Assembly (NCBI GenBank): GCA_030145595.1
Contig: JAQYVG010000015.1
Location: 1-22,795 of the forward strand
Length of the DNA: 22,795 bases
Source: Desulfobacterales bacterium
Lineage (GTDB): Bacteria; Desulfobacterota; Desulfobacteria; Desulfobacterales; UBA11574
Reading direction: 5' to 3'
Both the position numbers and the translations under genes were made by a program. Shown piece after piece: positions 7,911 to 15,356 of the stretch. A model generated the notes under the pieces. That model searched no databases, was not told the DNA's origin, and saw only the letters and a program-made list of their open reading frames with translations. Positions within the stretch are counted from its first letter, which is position 1; every line of letters starts with the position of its first letter.

Positions 7911-8765
7911 ATGAACAAACCCACTTGGCTGAAAAAGAGGCTTCCGAAAGAAGCGGATTATGAAAATGTCCGAACACTTCTTAAAAAGAGCCGGCTTCAT
8001 ACCGTCTGTCAGGAAGCAAACTGCCCTAATTTGTGGGAGTGTTTTTCCCGCAATACGGCGACCTTTTTGATCATGGGGGACCGCTGCACCCGCGACTGCC
8101 GGTTTTGTGCCATTGCTCACGGGCCGACAAGTCCTCTGAATCCGAGAGAACCGATCAGAGTGGCCGAGGCCGTGGAGACTTTGCAGCTTCGCTATGTGGT
8201 CATTACGTCTGTCACCCGCGATGATCTTGCAAACGGCGGTGCCGATTTTTTTGCCCGGACGGTATATGAGATTAAAAAGAAAGTTCCGGAAATTTTGGTC
8301 GAGATCCTGGTTCCGGATTTTCAAGGAGTTATTGAGGCTGTTAGGACAATTGTTGAGGTTCGTCCCGATGCTGTGAGCCACAATATGGAAACGGTTGCGC
8401 GTCTTTATGCTGATGTCCGGCCGGAGGCCGGATACCGTCGTTCCCTTGACCTTTTAAGACGTGTAAAATCATGCGATCCCACAATTTACACCAAGTCCGG
8501 GCTTATGTTAGGGCTGGGGGAATCTGACGAAGAAATCCTTGAGACGCTTCAGGATCTGCTTGAAGCCGGATGCAGCCTGCTGACCCTGGGCCAGTATCTT
8601 CAGCCGACACCACAGCATCTGGCGGTTCAACGCTTTGTTTCTCCTGAAACGTTTGACAAATGGCGTGAAATCGCTCTGGAAATGGGATTTGCCGGAGCCG
8701 CCGCCGGACCGTTTGTTCGCAGTTCATATCAGGCCCGCGAACTTTACCGGACGGTATCAATTTGA
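7911..8765 (+). CDS. lipA: Lipoyl synthase, radical SAM
   Basis: LipA inserts two sulfurs into the octanoyl chain placed by LipB, consuming its auxiliary iron-sulfur cluster. The 284-aa product has the auxiliary cluster motif C33-x4-C38-x5-C44. The radical SAM motif is C59-x3-C63-x2-C66 (GDRCTRDCRFCAI). The C-terminal RSSY (270-273) supplies the serine ligand typical of LipA. The N-terminal KPTWLKKRLP is also characteristic. The start lies 6 nt after the lipB stop with no clear ribosome binding site, suggesting translational coupling. Length and all key residues are intact. Confidence 0.97.
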   Translation: MNKPTWLKKRLPKEADYENVRTLLKKSRLHTVCQEANCPNLWECFSRNTATFLIMGDRCTRDCRFCAIAHGPTSPLNPREPIRVAEAVETLQLRYVVITSVTRDDLANGGADFFARTVYEIKKKVPEILVEILVPDFQGVIEAVRTIVEVRPDAVSHNMETVARLYADVRPEAGYRRSLDLLRRVKSCDPTIYTKSGLMLGLGESDEEILETLQDLLEAGCSLLTLGQYLQPTPQHLAVQRFVSPETFDKWREIALEMGFAGAAAGPFVRSSYQARELYRTVSI

Positions 8766-8862
8766 CTCGGGTATAAACTGCATTAAAGTATAGATGTTGA
8801 TGTAAGATCGGCTTTCGTAAATAGTCTATTTTTCTATACTTAAAATTAAAGGAGCGTTAGTC

Positions 8863-9111
8863 ATGATAGATAAAAGTCAACTGTGTGAAAAAATAAGAGA
8901 ATTATATCCGGATATCGGCGAGTGCGGAATCGATGTCAATGTCGATTATAACGAAGAACAGAAAGCTTGGGTAGTCGATCTCAAAAAGGATCATCTCGAG
9001 TTGAAGACTTTTTTAGAAGACGGGGACGCTGAATCGTGCCTGCTAGGCAAACAGTGTGTCAGCCTGGGCATTGAAATAGCACAGCTCAAAGATAACATTG
9101 CACAGCTTTAA
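8863..9111 (+). CDS. Unrecognised 82-aa acidic protein between lipA and korA
   Basis: I do not recognise this protein. It starts at an ATG with a good site (AAAGGAGCG). It is acidic and rich in Asp, Glu and Leu, with no signal peptide or membrane segment. Four Cys (8, 21, 59, 65) do not form a clear CxxC motif. The C-terminal 20 residues could form an amphipathic helix. It lies about 100 nt after lipA and 74 nt before korA on the same strand. It may be expressed with the oxidoreductase genes, but a hairpin lies between them. The strong ribosome binding site and the clean fit between neighbours support a real gene. Confidence 0.75.
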   Translation: MIDKSQLCEKIRELYPDIGECGIDVNVDYNEEQKAWVVDLKKDHLELKTFLEDGDAESCLLGKQCVSLGIEIAQLKDNIAQL

Positions 9112-9116
9112 CTCAG

Positions 9117-9146
9117 AACTGCTCATCACGTGCAAGATGAGCAGTT
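9117..9146 (+). terminator. 11-bp hairpin between the 82-aa gene and korA
   Basis: AACTGCTCATC (9117-9127) pairs perfectly with GATGAGCAGTT (9136-9146) around an 8-nt loop. It begins 6 nt after the stop codon. The following TGGGTTTG is only weakly T-rich. It may therefore be a leaky terminator, an attenuator or an mRNA-stabilising stem before korA. Confidence 0.5.
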
Positions 9147-9185
9147 TGGGTTTGATATTAAGGCGACGACGGGAGGACGGATGAA

Positions 9186-10886
9186 ATGAGTATCGATATA
9201 ACCGTGAAGATCGGCGGTGAAGCCGGCCAGGGGATACAGACCATGGGGCATATGCTGGCACTGGTGTGCCGGGAGGCCGGCCTGTATTTAATGGCCATCA
9301 ATGATTTTGAGTCCAGGATAAGGGGCGGACACAGTTTCTTTCAGATTCGGATATGCGATAAGCCGGTGCAGGCGCCGCACCACAAGGTTCATCTGCTGGT
9401 GGCATTAAACCGGGAGACGTATGATTTGCATAAGGGGCAATTAGCTTCCGGCGGCCGGGTTATCATGGACGAAATTGACGGGTCCGGGGAAGGAGACCTC
9501 ATTGCGCTTCCTTTTAGCGAACTTGCCAAAAAAGCCGGCGGCATGATTTTCGCCAATACGGTTGCCGCCGGAGCCTGCCTGGCGCTTTTGGGGACACCGT
9601 TTGAACTATTCAAAAAAGTGCTTTCCAAGCAGTTTGGTAAAAAGGGCGCTGATGTTTTAGAGAAAAATTATTATGCCGCCGAGCTGGGCTACCAGGTCGT
9701 TAAAGAAGTCGCCTTCAAATGGTCGTTTGAGTGGAGGGCGGACAAGCCCAAAGGAGCGCTGATGGACGGTTCCAAAGCCATTGCTCTGGGCGCCCTTGCC
9801 GGCGACTGCCGTCTGGCGGCATTCTATCCCATGTCTCCGGCCACCGGAATTATGACCCACCTGAGCTTGCTTTCAGACCGTTTTCCGCTGATTGTTGAAC
9901 AAGTAGAAGATGAAATTGCCGCCGTGAATGCGATTATCGGAGCATCTTTTGCCGGGACAAGGGCCATGACATCTACATCCGGAGGCGGTTTCTGCCTGAT
10001 GACCGAAGGTCTGGGACTTGCCGGGATTACGGAAACTCCCATTGTAATCGTGAATGCCCAGCGGCCGGGACCGGCAACGGGACTTCCCACCCGGACCGCC
10101 CAGGGCGACTTACATTTTGTCATCCGGGCTTCCCAGGATGAATTTCCGCGATTTGTTTTTGCTCCCGGCATGCCGGACGAAGCTTATGAAATAACCTCCA
10201 GGGCGTTTCATCTTTCAGAAAAGTACCAGGTTCCCGCAATTATCCTTATTGATCAGTATCTGGCGGATTCCATGTACATTGCCCAAAAACCGTATGTCGC
10301 ACCGGAACGTATCGAGAGGTTCATTGCGCAGGATGATGATATGGAAAACCCACAGCAGTACAAACGGTTTGCGGTCACATCTACCGGGGTGTCGCCGCGG
10401 GCGCTGCCCTGTGCAGGCAAAGCCTTGGTAGTAATATCGAGTGACGAACACCGCGAAGACGGGCATATCAGCGAAGCAATTCCCGACAGGATCGCCATGG
10501 TCGACAAGCGCAACGCCAAAGTGCCCTTTATGATCAAAGAGATGAACCCTCCCAAAGAATATTACGGCGAGTCCGGGACACTCCTTGTGGGCTGGGGCTC
10601 CACCGAAGGGGCCGTCAAAGAAGCCGTTGACCGGCTGCGAGATGAAGGCAGTGATATCGGCTGTTTGAATTTTGTAGATTTGTGGCCCTTTCCCGCTGAT
10701 GCTGCTGTAGACGCCCTTAAAAAAACAAAGCAATTTTTAATGGTAGAACAGAATTCCACCGCCCAATTAGGTCAGCTTTTAAGAGAACAGACCGGATTTG
10801 TCCACTCGGGAGCAATATTAAAATATGACGGCAGGCCCTTTTATCCGAACGAAATCGTTGACGGCGTCAAAAAGTATGTGAGGTGA
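9186..10886 (+). CDS. korA: 2-oxoacid:ferredoxin oxidoreductase, fused gamma-alpha subunit
   Basis: With KorB it forms the enzyme that reversibly converts a 2-oxoacid, probably 2-oxoglutarate, plus CoA to the acyl-CoA, CO2 and reduced ferredoxin. The 566-aa product joins a gamma domain (about 1-175; GGEAGQG at 10-16, SRIRGGHS at 43-50) to an alpha domain (about 195-566). The alpha part shows YPMSPATG (214-221), the conserved acidic run EQVEDEIAAVN and PGPATGLPT (294-302). GGGAGGA precedes the ATG; an in-frame-stopped ATG 5 nt earlier is not used. korB begins 4 nt after its stop. Substrate choice is inferred from the TCA-cycle neighbours; other 2-oxoacids remain possible. No ferredoxin-like delta subunit is encoded in the window. 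Confidence 0.93.
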   Translation: MSIDITVKIGGEAGQGIQTMGHMLALVCREAGLYLMAINDFESRIRGGHSFFQIRICDKPVQAPHHKVHLLVALNRETYDLHKGQLASGGRVIMDEIDGSGEGDLIALPFSELAKKAGGMIFANTVAAGACLALLGTPFELFKKVLSKQFGKKGADVLEKNYYAAELGYQVVKEVAFKWSFEWRADKPKGALMDGSKAIALGALAGDCRLAAFYPMSPATGIMTHLSLLSDRFPLIVEQVEDEIAAVNAIIGASFAGTRAMTSTSGGGFCLMTEGLGLAGITETPIVIVNAQRPGPATGLPTRTAQGDLHFVIRASQDEFPRFVFAPGMPDEAYEITSRAFHLSEKYQVPAIILIDQYLADSMYIAQKPYVAPERIERFIAQDDDMENPQQYKRFAVTSTGVSPRALPCAGKALVVISSDEHREDGHISEAIPDRIAMVDKRNAKVPFMIKEMNPPKEYYGESGTLLVGWGSTEGAVKEAVDRLRDEGSDIGCLNFVDLWPFPADAAVDALKKTKQFLMVEQNSTAQLGQLLREQTGFVHSGAILKYDGRPFYPNEIVDGVKKYVR

Positions 10887-10890
10887 TATT

Positions 10891-11742
10891 ATGGTCGGTA
10901 TCAAAGATTATGAGTCTTTGTATAAAAATCAGTGGTGCCCGGGATGCGGAAATTTCGGGATTTTGGAGGCCATGAAGGACGCCTTGGTCAGTCTTGAAAT
11001 TCTGCCGGAAAAGCTTTTGATCGTATCCGGCATCGGACAGGCCGCAAAAACTCCCCATTTTTTAAAATGCAATATGTTTCACGCCCTGCACGGTCGTGCG
11101 CTGCCCCTTGCCACCGGTGCCAAGTTGGCCAATCACGATCTGAAAATACTGGTTAATTCCGGCGACGGGGACTGTTACGGTGAGGGCGGCAATCATTTTA
11201 TGCACGCCATCCGGCGCAATGTAGATCTCACTCTGCTGGTACACAATAACAAAACCTACGGCCTGACCAAAGGCCAGGCTTCGCCCACTTCGGATTTCGG
11301 TATGGTCACACCGATGCAGCCTCGTGGTGTTATTTCGGAACCATTTAACGGTCTTGCAGTGGCATTGGCCTTAGGTGCCGGATTTGTTGCCCGCGGCTTT
11401 TCAGGTAATCGGGAACATCTGAGCAGACTGATCCGGGAAGGAATGCAGTTTAAAGGCTTCAGCCTGATCGACATCATGCAGCCGTGCGTTTCCTTCAACC
11501 GTATCAACACCTACAACTGGTACAAAAAGCGGGCCTATGACCTGTTTGAAGAAGACTACATGCCGGATGACTTGGAAAACGCCATGAAGCTTGCCCGCCA
11601 GTGGGGAGATAGAATACCCATCGGTGTTTTATATCGAAAAGAAAAACAAAACTTTGCAAAGCACATCGATGTTTTAAACAAGGGGCCTTTGATCTCGCAA
11701 CAGTACGACCCGGCAAGACTTCAGGCAGTACTGGATGCTTGA
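10891..11742 (+). CDS. korB: 2-oxoacid:ferredoxin oxidoreductase, beta subunit (thiamin diphosphate-binding)
   Basis: Catalytic partner of KorA, 283 aa. GDGDCYGEGGNHF (91-103) with HNNKTYGLTKGQ (118-129) is the thiamin diphosphate/Mg site. WCPGCG supplies cluster ligands C16 and C19, and C199 in QPCVSFN is the usual distal ligand. The third ligand normally sits in a SGIGCS motif, but here the sequence is SGIGQAAK with Gln at 50. C60 (FLKCN) might substitute, or this may be a known subfamily with changed cluster binding. GAGGTGAT provides the ribosome binding site. The gene is translationally close to korA (4-nt gap). Confidence 0.94.
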   Translation: MVGIKDYESLYKNQWCPGCGNFGILEAMKDALVSLEILPEKLLIVSGIGQAAKTPHFLKCNMFHALHGRALPLATGAKLANHDLKILVNSGDGDCYGEGGNHFMHAIRRNVDLTLLVHNNKTYGLTKGQASPTSDFGMVTPMQPRGVISEPFNGLAVALALGAGFVARGFSGNREHLSRLIREGMQFKGFSLIDIMQPCVSFNRINTYNWYKKRAYDLFEEDYMPDDLENAMKLARQWGDRIPIGVLYRKEKQNFAKHIDVLNKGPLISQQYDPARLQAVLDA

Positions 11743-11803
11743 TACCGGATACTGGATGCTGGTTAAAGCGTAGCGGAAAGGAAAAAAACCCGAATCTCTG
11801 TGA

Positions 11804-11895
11804 CCTCTGCCTGCCCCGTAGGTCTGGAAGATCGTACTGGGGCGAGCTCTGCCTGCCCAGTTAAATCTTAGTTGACCTTATTTAACCGGGGCGAG
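11804..11895. repeat. Two tandem, diverged hairpin repeats upstream of fumC
   Basis: CTCTGCCTGCCC occurs at 11805-11816 and 11847-11858. Each copy is followed by a spacer and then a GGGGCGAG tail (ending at 11846 and 11895). Within copy 2, GCCCAGTTAAAT pairs with ATTTAACCGGGGC with one mismatch or bulge; copy 1 pairs GCCCCGTA with TACTGGGGC. Just upstream, at 11744-11762, the words GGATACTGGATGCTGG form another short repeat. The elements fill most of the 210-nt korB-fumC gap and could be dispersed repeats. Confidence 0.6.
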
Positions 11896-11952
11896 AGACA
11901 AAAACAATCGCTGCGGCTCTGCGGTGAAATTACTTTAAGAATAGGCTCATAA

Positions 11953-13314
11953 ATGGATTTTAGAGAAGAAAAAGACTCCATGGGAACAGTGCGTGTACCT
12001 GTGGATGCTTATTTTGGCCCGCAGACACAGCGGGCGGTGGAAAACTTTCCCATTAGTGGTTTGACACTTCCAGCGGCGTTCATGCATGCACTTGCACTAA
12101 TAAAGCAATGTGCCGCCCGGGTGAACGCAGAACTCGGCCTTCTGAATGCGGACATCTCCAAGGCGATTATTAAAGCAGCCCGGGAGGTGATGGATGGAAA
12201 ATTTAATGACCAGTTCGTGGTGGATGTGTTTCAAACCGGATCGGGGACCTCGACAAATATGAACATGAACGAAGTCGTCGCCTCCAGGGCCAACGAGATC
12301 ATCACCGGCAAAAAGGGAGACAAGACACCGGTTCATCCCAATGATCATGTCAACCTGGGCCAGTCTAGCAACGATGTCATCCCGTCGACGATTCATATTG
12401 CCGCTTCAATATCCATCAAAAAGGACCTGATTCCTTCACTCGATTTGCTGCACAAAACGATCGCAAATAAAGCAGCAGAATTTGATCGTATTAAAAAAAT
12501 CGGTAGAACTCATTTGCAGGATGCCGTGCCCATGACCCTCGGGGATGAGTTTTCAGGATACGCCCGGCAGATAGAACTGGGCATAGAAAGAGTTGCGCTG
12601 GTTGTGGAAAGGCTGGCAGAACTGGCGCTGGGGGGCACAGCCGTCGGCACCGGTCTGAACACCCACCCGGAATTTGCCGCCAAAGCAGTCGCTCTGATTT
12701 CGGACTATTGCGACTTGACCTTTAAGCCGGCCAAGAACCGTTTCGAAGCGCAGGCCGCCCGGGATGCTGCCGTAGAGACCAGCGGAGCTTTAAAAACCAT
12801 CGCCGTCAGTCTGGTTAAAATTGCCAACGATGTTCGCTGGCTGGCTTCGGGACCTCGCTGCGGGCTGGGAGAAATCAATATTCCCGCTTTGCAGCCCGGC
12901 TCTTCGATCATGCCGGGAAAAGTTAACCCGGTCATACCGGAAGCAGTAATCCAGGCGGCCGCCCAGGTCGCCGGCAACGACATCACCATTATGCTGGGAG
13001 GACAGGGGGGCAATTTTGAACTAAATACCATGCTGCCGGTAATAGCTTATAATCTATTGCAGTCGATTTCTCTGCTGGCGGCAACATCAAAAGTTTTTGC
13101 CGAAAAATGTATCCGGGGCATTACTGCCAATCGTGAGGTGTGTGAATCTTATATCGAAAGAAGTCTGGCCCTGGCGACCGGCCTGGTTCCGCATATCGGC
13201 TACGACCGGGCCGCCGCAATTGCTAAAAAGGCCCATGAAACCGGCAAAACCATCAAGGAGATTGCATTGCAGGAAGACATCCTGCCCCAAGATTTGTTAA
13301 ACAAGTTACTATAA
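11953..13314 (+). CDS. fumC: Class II fumarate hydratase
   Basis: An oxygen-stable, cluster-free fumarase that interconverts fumarate and malate in the TCA cycle. The 453-aa product has the superfamily signature GSSIMPGKVN at 316-325. TGSGTSTNMNMNEV, NLGQSSNDV and GRTHLQDAVPMTL also match. The His in GRTHLQD and the FELN segment favour fumarase over aspartase, where Gln usually replaces that His. The segment after the signature (PVIPEAV) is somewhat aspartase-like, so some doubt remains. The ribosome binding site is weak (TAGG). The gene follows korB on the same strand across a repeat-filled 210-nt gap, so it may have its own promoter. Confidence 0.93.
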   Translation: MDFREEKDSMGTVRVPVDAYFGPQTQRAVENFPISGLTLPAAFMHALALIKQCAARVNAELGLLNADISKAIIKAAREVMDGKFNDQFVVDVFQTGSGTSTNMNMNEVVASRANEIITGKKGDKTPVHPNDHVNLGQSSNDVIPSTIHIAASISIKKDLIPSLDLLHKTIANKAAEFDRIKKIGRTHLQDAVPMTLGDEFSGYARQIELGIERVALVVERLAELALGGTAVGTGLNTHPEFAAKAVALISDYCDLTFKPAKNRFEAQAARDAAVETSGALKTIAVSLVKIANDVRWLASGPRCGLGEINIPALQPGSSIMPGKVNPVIPEAVIQAAAQVAGNDITIMLGGQGGNFELNTMLPVIAYNLLQSISLLAATSKVFAEKCIRGITANREVCESYIERSLALATGLVPHIGYDRAAAIAKKAHETGKTIKEIALQEDILPQDLLNKLL

Positions 13315-13373
13315 CCCTAATCGAGCCAAAAAAGAATTATTTATCACGTTTTAAAAAGCTAAGGAGACGAGTG

Positions 13374-13580
13374 ATGACTAAAAAACGCTATCAGATTAAA
13401 ACAGCATGTCCCCAATGCGGCTGCAGTGCGGTTCAGCATCTTTCAACGGAGCAAATCAAGGAAAAGTTCGGCGATGTTCCCAACGTTGAAATGGAATGCG
13501 GGGAATGCACGCAGAAGTATATGACCGAGATGGAAACAGCCTGTCCGGAATGGGCCCAAGACTGCAAACTTCAGGATTGA
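13374..13580 (+). CDS. Small zinc-ribbon protein, function unknown
   Basis: A 68-aa protein with two Cys pairs, C12-x2-C15 (followed by C17) and C42-x2-C45, spaced as in a zinc ribbon, plus two further Cys near the C-terminus. I do not recognise a named family. The start is the ATG at 13374, 7 nt after AGGAG; a GTG one codon earlier is also possible. It sits 60 nt after fumC on the same strand. Its last 10 nt overlap the end of the convergent kinase gene. Confidence 0.75.
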   Translation: MTKKRYQIKTACPQCGCSAVQHLSTEQIKEKFGDVPNVEMECGECTQKYMTEMETACPEWAQDCKLQD

Positions 13581-14839
13581 GCAGAAAATCGATGTACTAA
13601 TGTCTTCGCAAAATTTTTGTAGAAGAGAAGTTGAATTTCATTTGATGATTTATCCATTAATGTCGAGCTTATTTTAATCAGAATGCAGTCCGTTTCCGCC
13701 AGCACCGTAGCCGTTCGGGCCTGTCCGCTGATATAGGCCATCTCCCCAAAACACTCACCAGCGACAATAGATGCAATATCCTTATCATTTTTCCTGATTT
13801 TAACACTGCCGTCCAGAATAATATAAAACGTATCATCGATATCACCTTCGGCCACGATAACTTCTCCTTTAGTAAATTTTAGAATAGAAACGGCCGTTAA
13901 CATTTCCTTAATCTGTTCTTTAGTAAAATTCCGGAAAAACGCGGCGTGATTTACAAAGTCCACGGCATCTTTAATTTCACCCTCTAAAAATGTTTCGGTA
14001 ATACCCCGTGACGCCACACGCAGGTCATAGGCAAAGTCCATGCAAGTCTGATACCGTTTTGCGGGGTCTTTTGCTAAGGCTTTTGTAATAATGTCGTCAA
14101 AGATACCGGGCAACTCCGGCTTTAGTTCAGTTACGGGGGTCGGATCCTCATTAGTAATTTTATACATGATGGCATAACTGTTTTTACCCGAAAAAGCCAC
14201 TTCTCCGGTTAAAAGCTCGTACAGTACACATCCCAACGAGAATACATCACTATAACTTCCAATGGTTTCTTCCTTTAACTGCTCAGGCGACATGTAGCTC
14301 GGGGTGCCCCATACCCCCATTTCATAGGTCTCCTGTGTCATCTGCGCGATCCCGAAATCGGTAATTTTAGGTATGCCTTCCTTGTTCAGCATGATATTGG
14401 ACGGATTGATATCCCTGTGGATAATGTTCTGTCTGTGGACGTAATCGATGGCGTTGCAAGCACCAAAAATGATCTCTAAAACCTTACTGGTGGGTAAAAG
14501 ATGATCTTTGTGGCAGTATTTTTCCAGGGTGGTTCCCTCAACATACTCCATAGTGATGTAGCAAAAACTGTCGTGCATCCCCATATCGTAGATGATGACC
14601 ATGTTTTGATGAGTCAGTCTCCCGGCCGATTGAGCTTCAACAAAAAATCTCTCAATAGCGCGATCCGAGATTGGTTGTAAAATCTTGATGGCAACATTGC
14701 GTTTGATGAAAGGGTCCGTCCCCAGGTAAACAATACCCGACGAGCCATATCCCAGCTCGCGGACAATTTTATACCTGCCTACGGTTTTTAGATCGGCTAA
14801 AGCATCTTTTAGATCAGGACGAATAGAGCTGTCTGTCAT
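13571..14839 (-). CDS. Ser/Thr protein kinase with C-terminal cyclic-nucleotide-binding domain
   Basis: A 422-aa soluble kinase. The N-lobe has the glycine loop GYGSSG (30-35), Lys52 in VAIK and Glu68. The C-lobe has HRDINPSN (141-148), DFG (161-163) and SPEQ. The Lys normally found two residues after the catalytic Asp is Asn145, a deviation that could lower activity. Residues about 300-415 form a cNMP-binding domain; FGEMA with E366 and R375 (QARTATV) matches a phosphate-binding cassette, so it may bind cAMP or cGMP. No transmembrane helix is visible. The start has GGAG 7 nt upstream. This kinase-then-cNMP order is the reverse of eukaryotic PKG. The substrate is unknown. Confidence 0.93.
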   Translation of the reverse strand: MTDSSIRPDLKDALADLKTVGRYKIVRELGYGSSGIVYLGTDPFIKRNVAIKILQPISDRAIERFFVEAQSAGRLTHQNMVIIYDMGMHDSFCYITMEYVEGTTLEKYCHKDHLLPTSKVLEIIFGACNAIDYVHRQNIIHRDINPSNIMLNKEGIPKITDFGIAQMTQETYEMGVWGTPSYMSPEQLKEETIGSYSDVFSLGCVLYELLTGEVAFSGKNSYAIMYKITNEDPTPVTELKPELPGIFDDIITKALAKDPAKRYQTCMDFAYDLRVASRGITETFLEGEIKDAVDFVNHAAFFRNFTKEQIKEMLTAVSILKFTKGEVIVAEGDIDDTFYIILDGSVKIRKNDKDIASIVAGECFGEMAYISGQARTATVLAETDCILIKISSTLMDKSSNEIQLLFYKNFAKTLVHRFSAQS

Positions 14840-14969
14840 TGCTTTTCTCCGTGAGCCCCTCGAAAAACCCCCTTTTCCCCAGATCTCCTAGCATGGACAG
14901 GTCGGTCGCAGTGTAGTGGAGATCCCGTTGAAAATAAAGCAGGGAGCCAAACAGGTCATTTCCATTTTA

Positions 14970-15022
14970 ACCACGAAGGCCACGAAGGACATCTCCGTGT
15001 TTCTTCGTGTACTCTGTGGTGC
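14970..15022. repeat. Imperfect palindromic CCACGAAGG-type intergenic repeat
   Basis: ACCACGAAGGCCACGAAGGA on the left resembles the reverse complement of the segment ending CTTCGTGTACTCTGTGGT on the right. Similar CCACGAAGG palindromes are common between genes in many bacteria (from memory, not searched). It lies upstream of the kinase start (14839), possibly within its leader. The rest of 14840-14969 shows nothing I can identify. Confidence 0.55.
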
Positions 15023-15041
15023 ACAACTATTTTGCCGTAAG

Positions 15042-15086
15042 AAGCACAAATTTTGCAATTAATTGACTAAAGCAAATTGTGCTTTA
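15042..15086. repeat. Overlapping inverted repeats upstream of the kinase
   Basis: AAGCACAA (15042-15049) pairs with TTGTGCTT (15077-15084), and TAAAGCA (15068-15074) pairs with TGCTTTA (15080-15086) around a 5-nt loop. The two stems share the right arm and are mutually exclusive. A consensus -35 (TTGACA, minus strand 15093-15088) lies alongside but lacks a convincing -10. It might be a regulatory site for the kinase gene. Confidence 0.4.
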
Positions 15087-15135
15087 ATGTCAAGAAGATA
15101 GTTTGCAGAAAATTTTTGATGGGTATTTTAGTAAC

Positions 15136-15356
15136 CGTTCAGGAGTTCAGCCGTCTTCGCATAGCTTCGCCGTGCCAAGGGGTTCAAAGGTTCAGCCGCT
15201 TACGCTGAAGCTAAGTCATACCAAAAGATTTGGAGTCGGAATCTTCGACAGGCATAGCGCGCTATTCTGAGGATTGCAGAAAATCGAGAACGCAGCCCTG
15301 GGCCGATGGAACATCCCGAGTTCCCTATCGGGGAAGATGCCGTTTATGGATGGACA
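15136..15356. other. Non-coding segment with repeat-like words
   Basis: This stretch follows the end of the DUF2167 gene and contains no credible ORF. It holds near-direct repeats GTTCAGGAGTTCAGCCG and GGTTCAAAGGTTCAGCCG, the palindrome TAGCGCGCTA, and a GC-rich stretch (15280-15350) with a CCCGA/TCGGG stem. The GC-rich part looks like a dispersed repeat or structured RNA. No U-tract terminator is evident. Confidence 0.4.

Noticed and set aside
11953..13314. Aspartate ammonia-lyase
   Set aside because: Some residues after the signature are aspartase-like, but GRTHLQD with His and the FELN segment fit fumarase better, as does the TCA context.
15042..15086. Sigma-54 promoter for the kinase
   Set aside because: AAGCAC and TTGC are present but lack the GG and the correct spacing of the -24/-12 elements.
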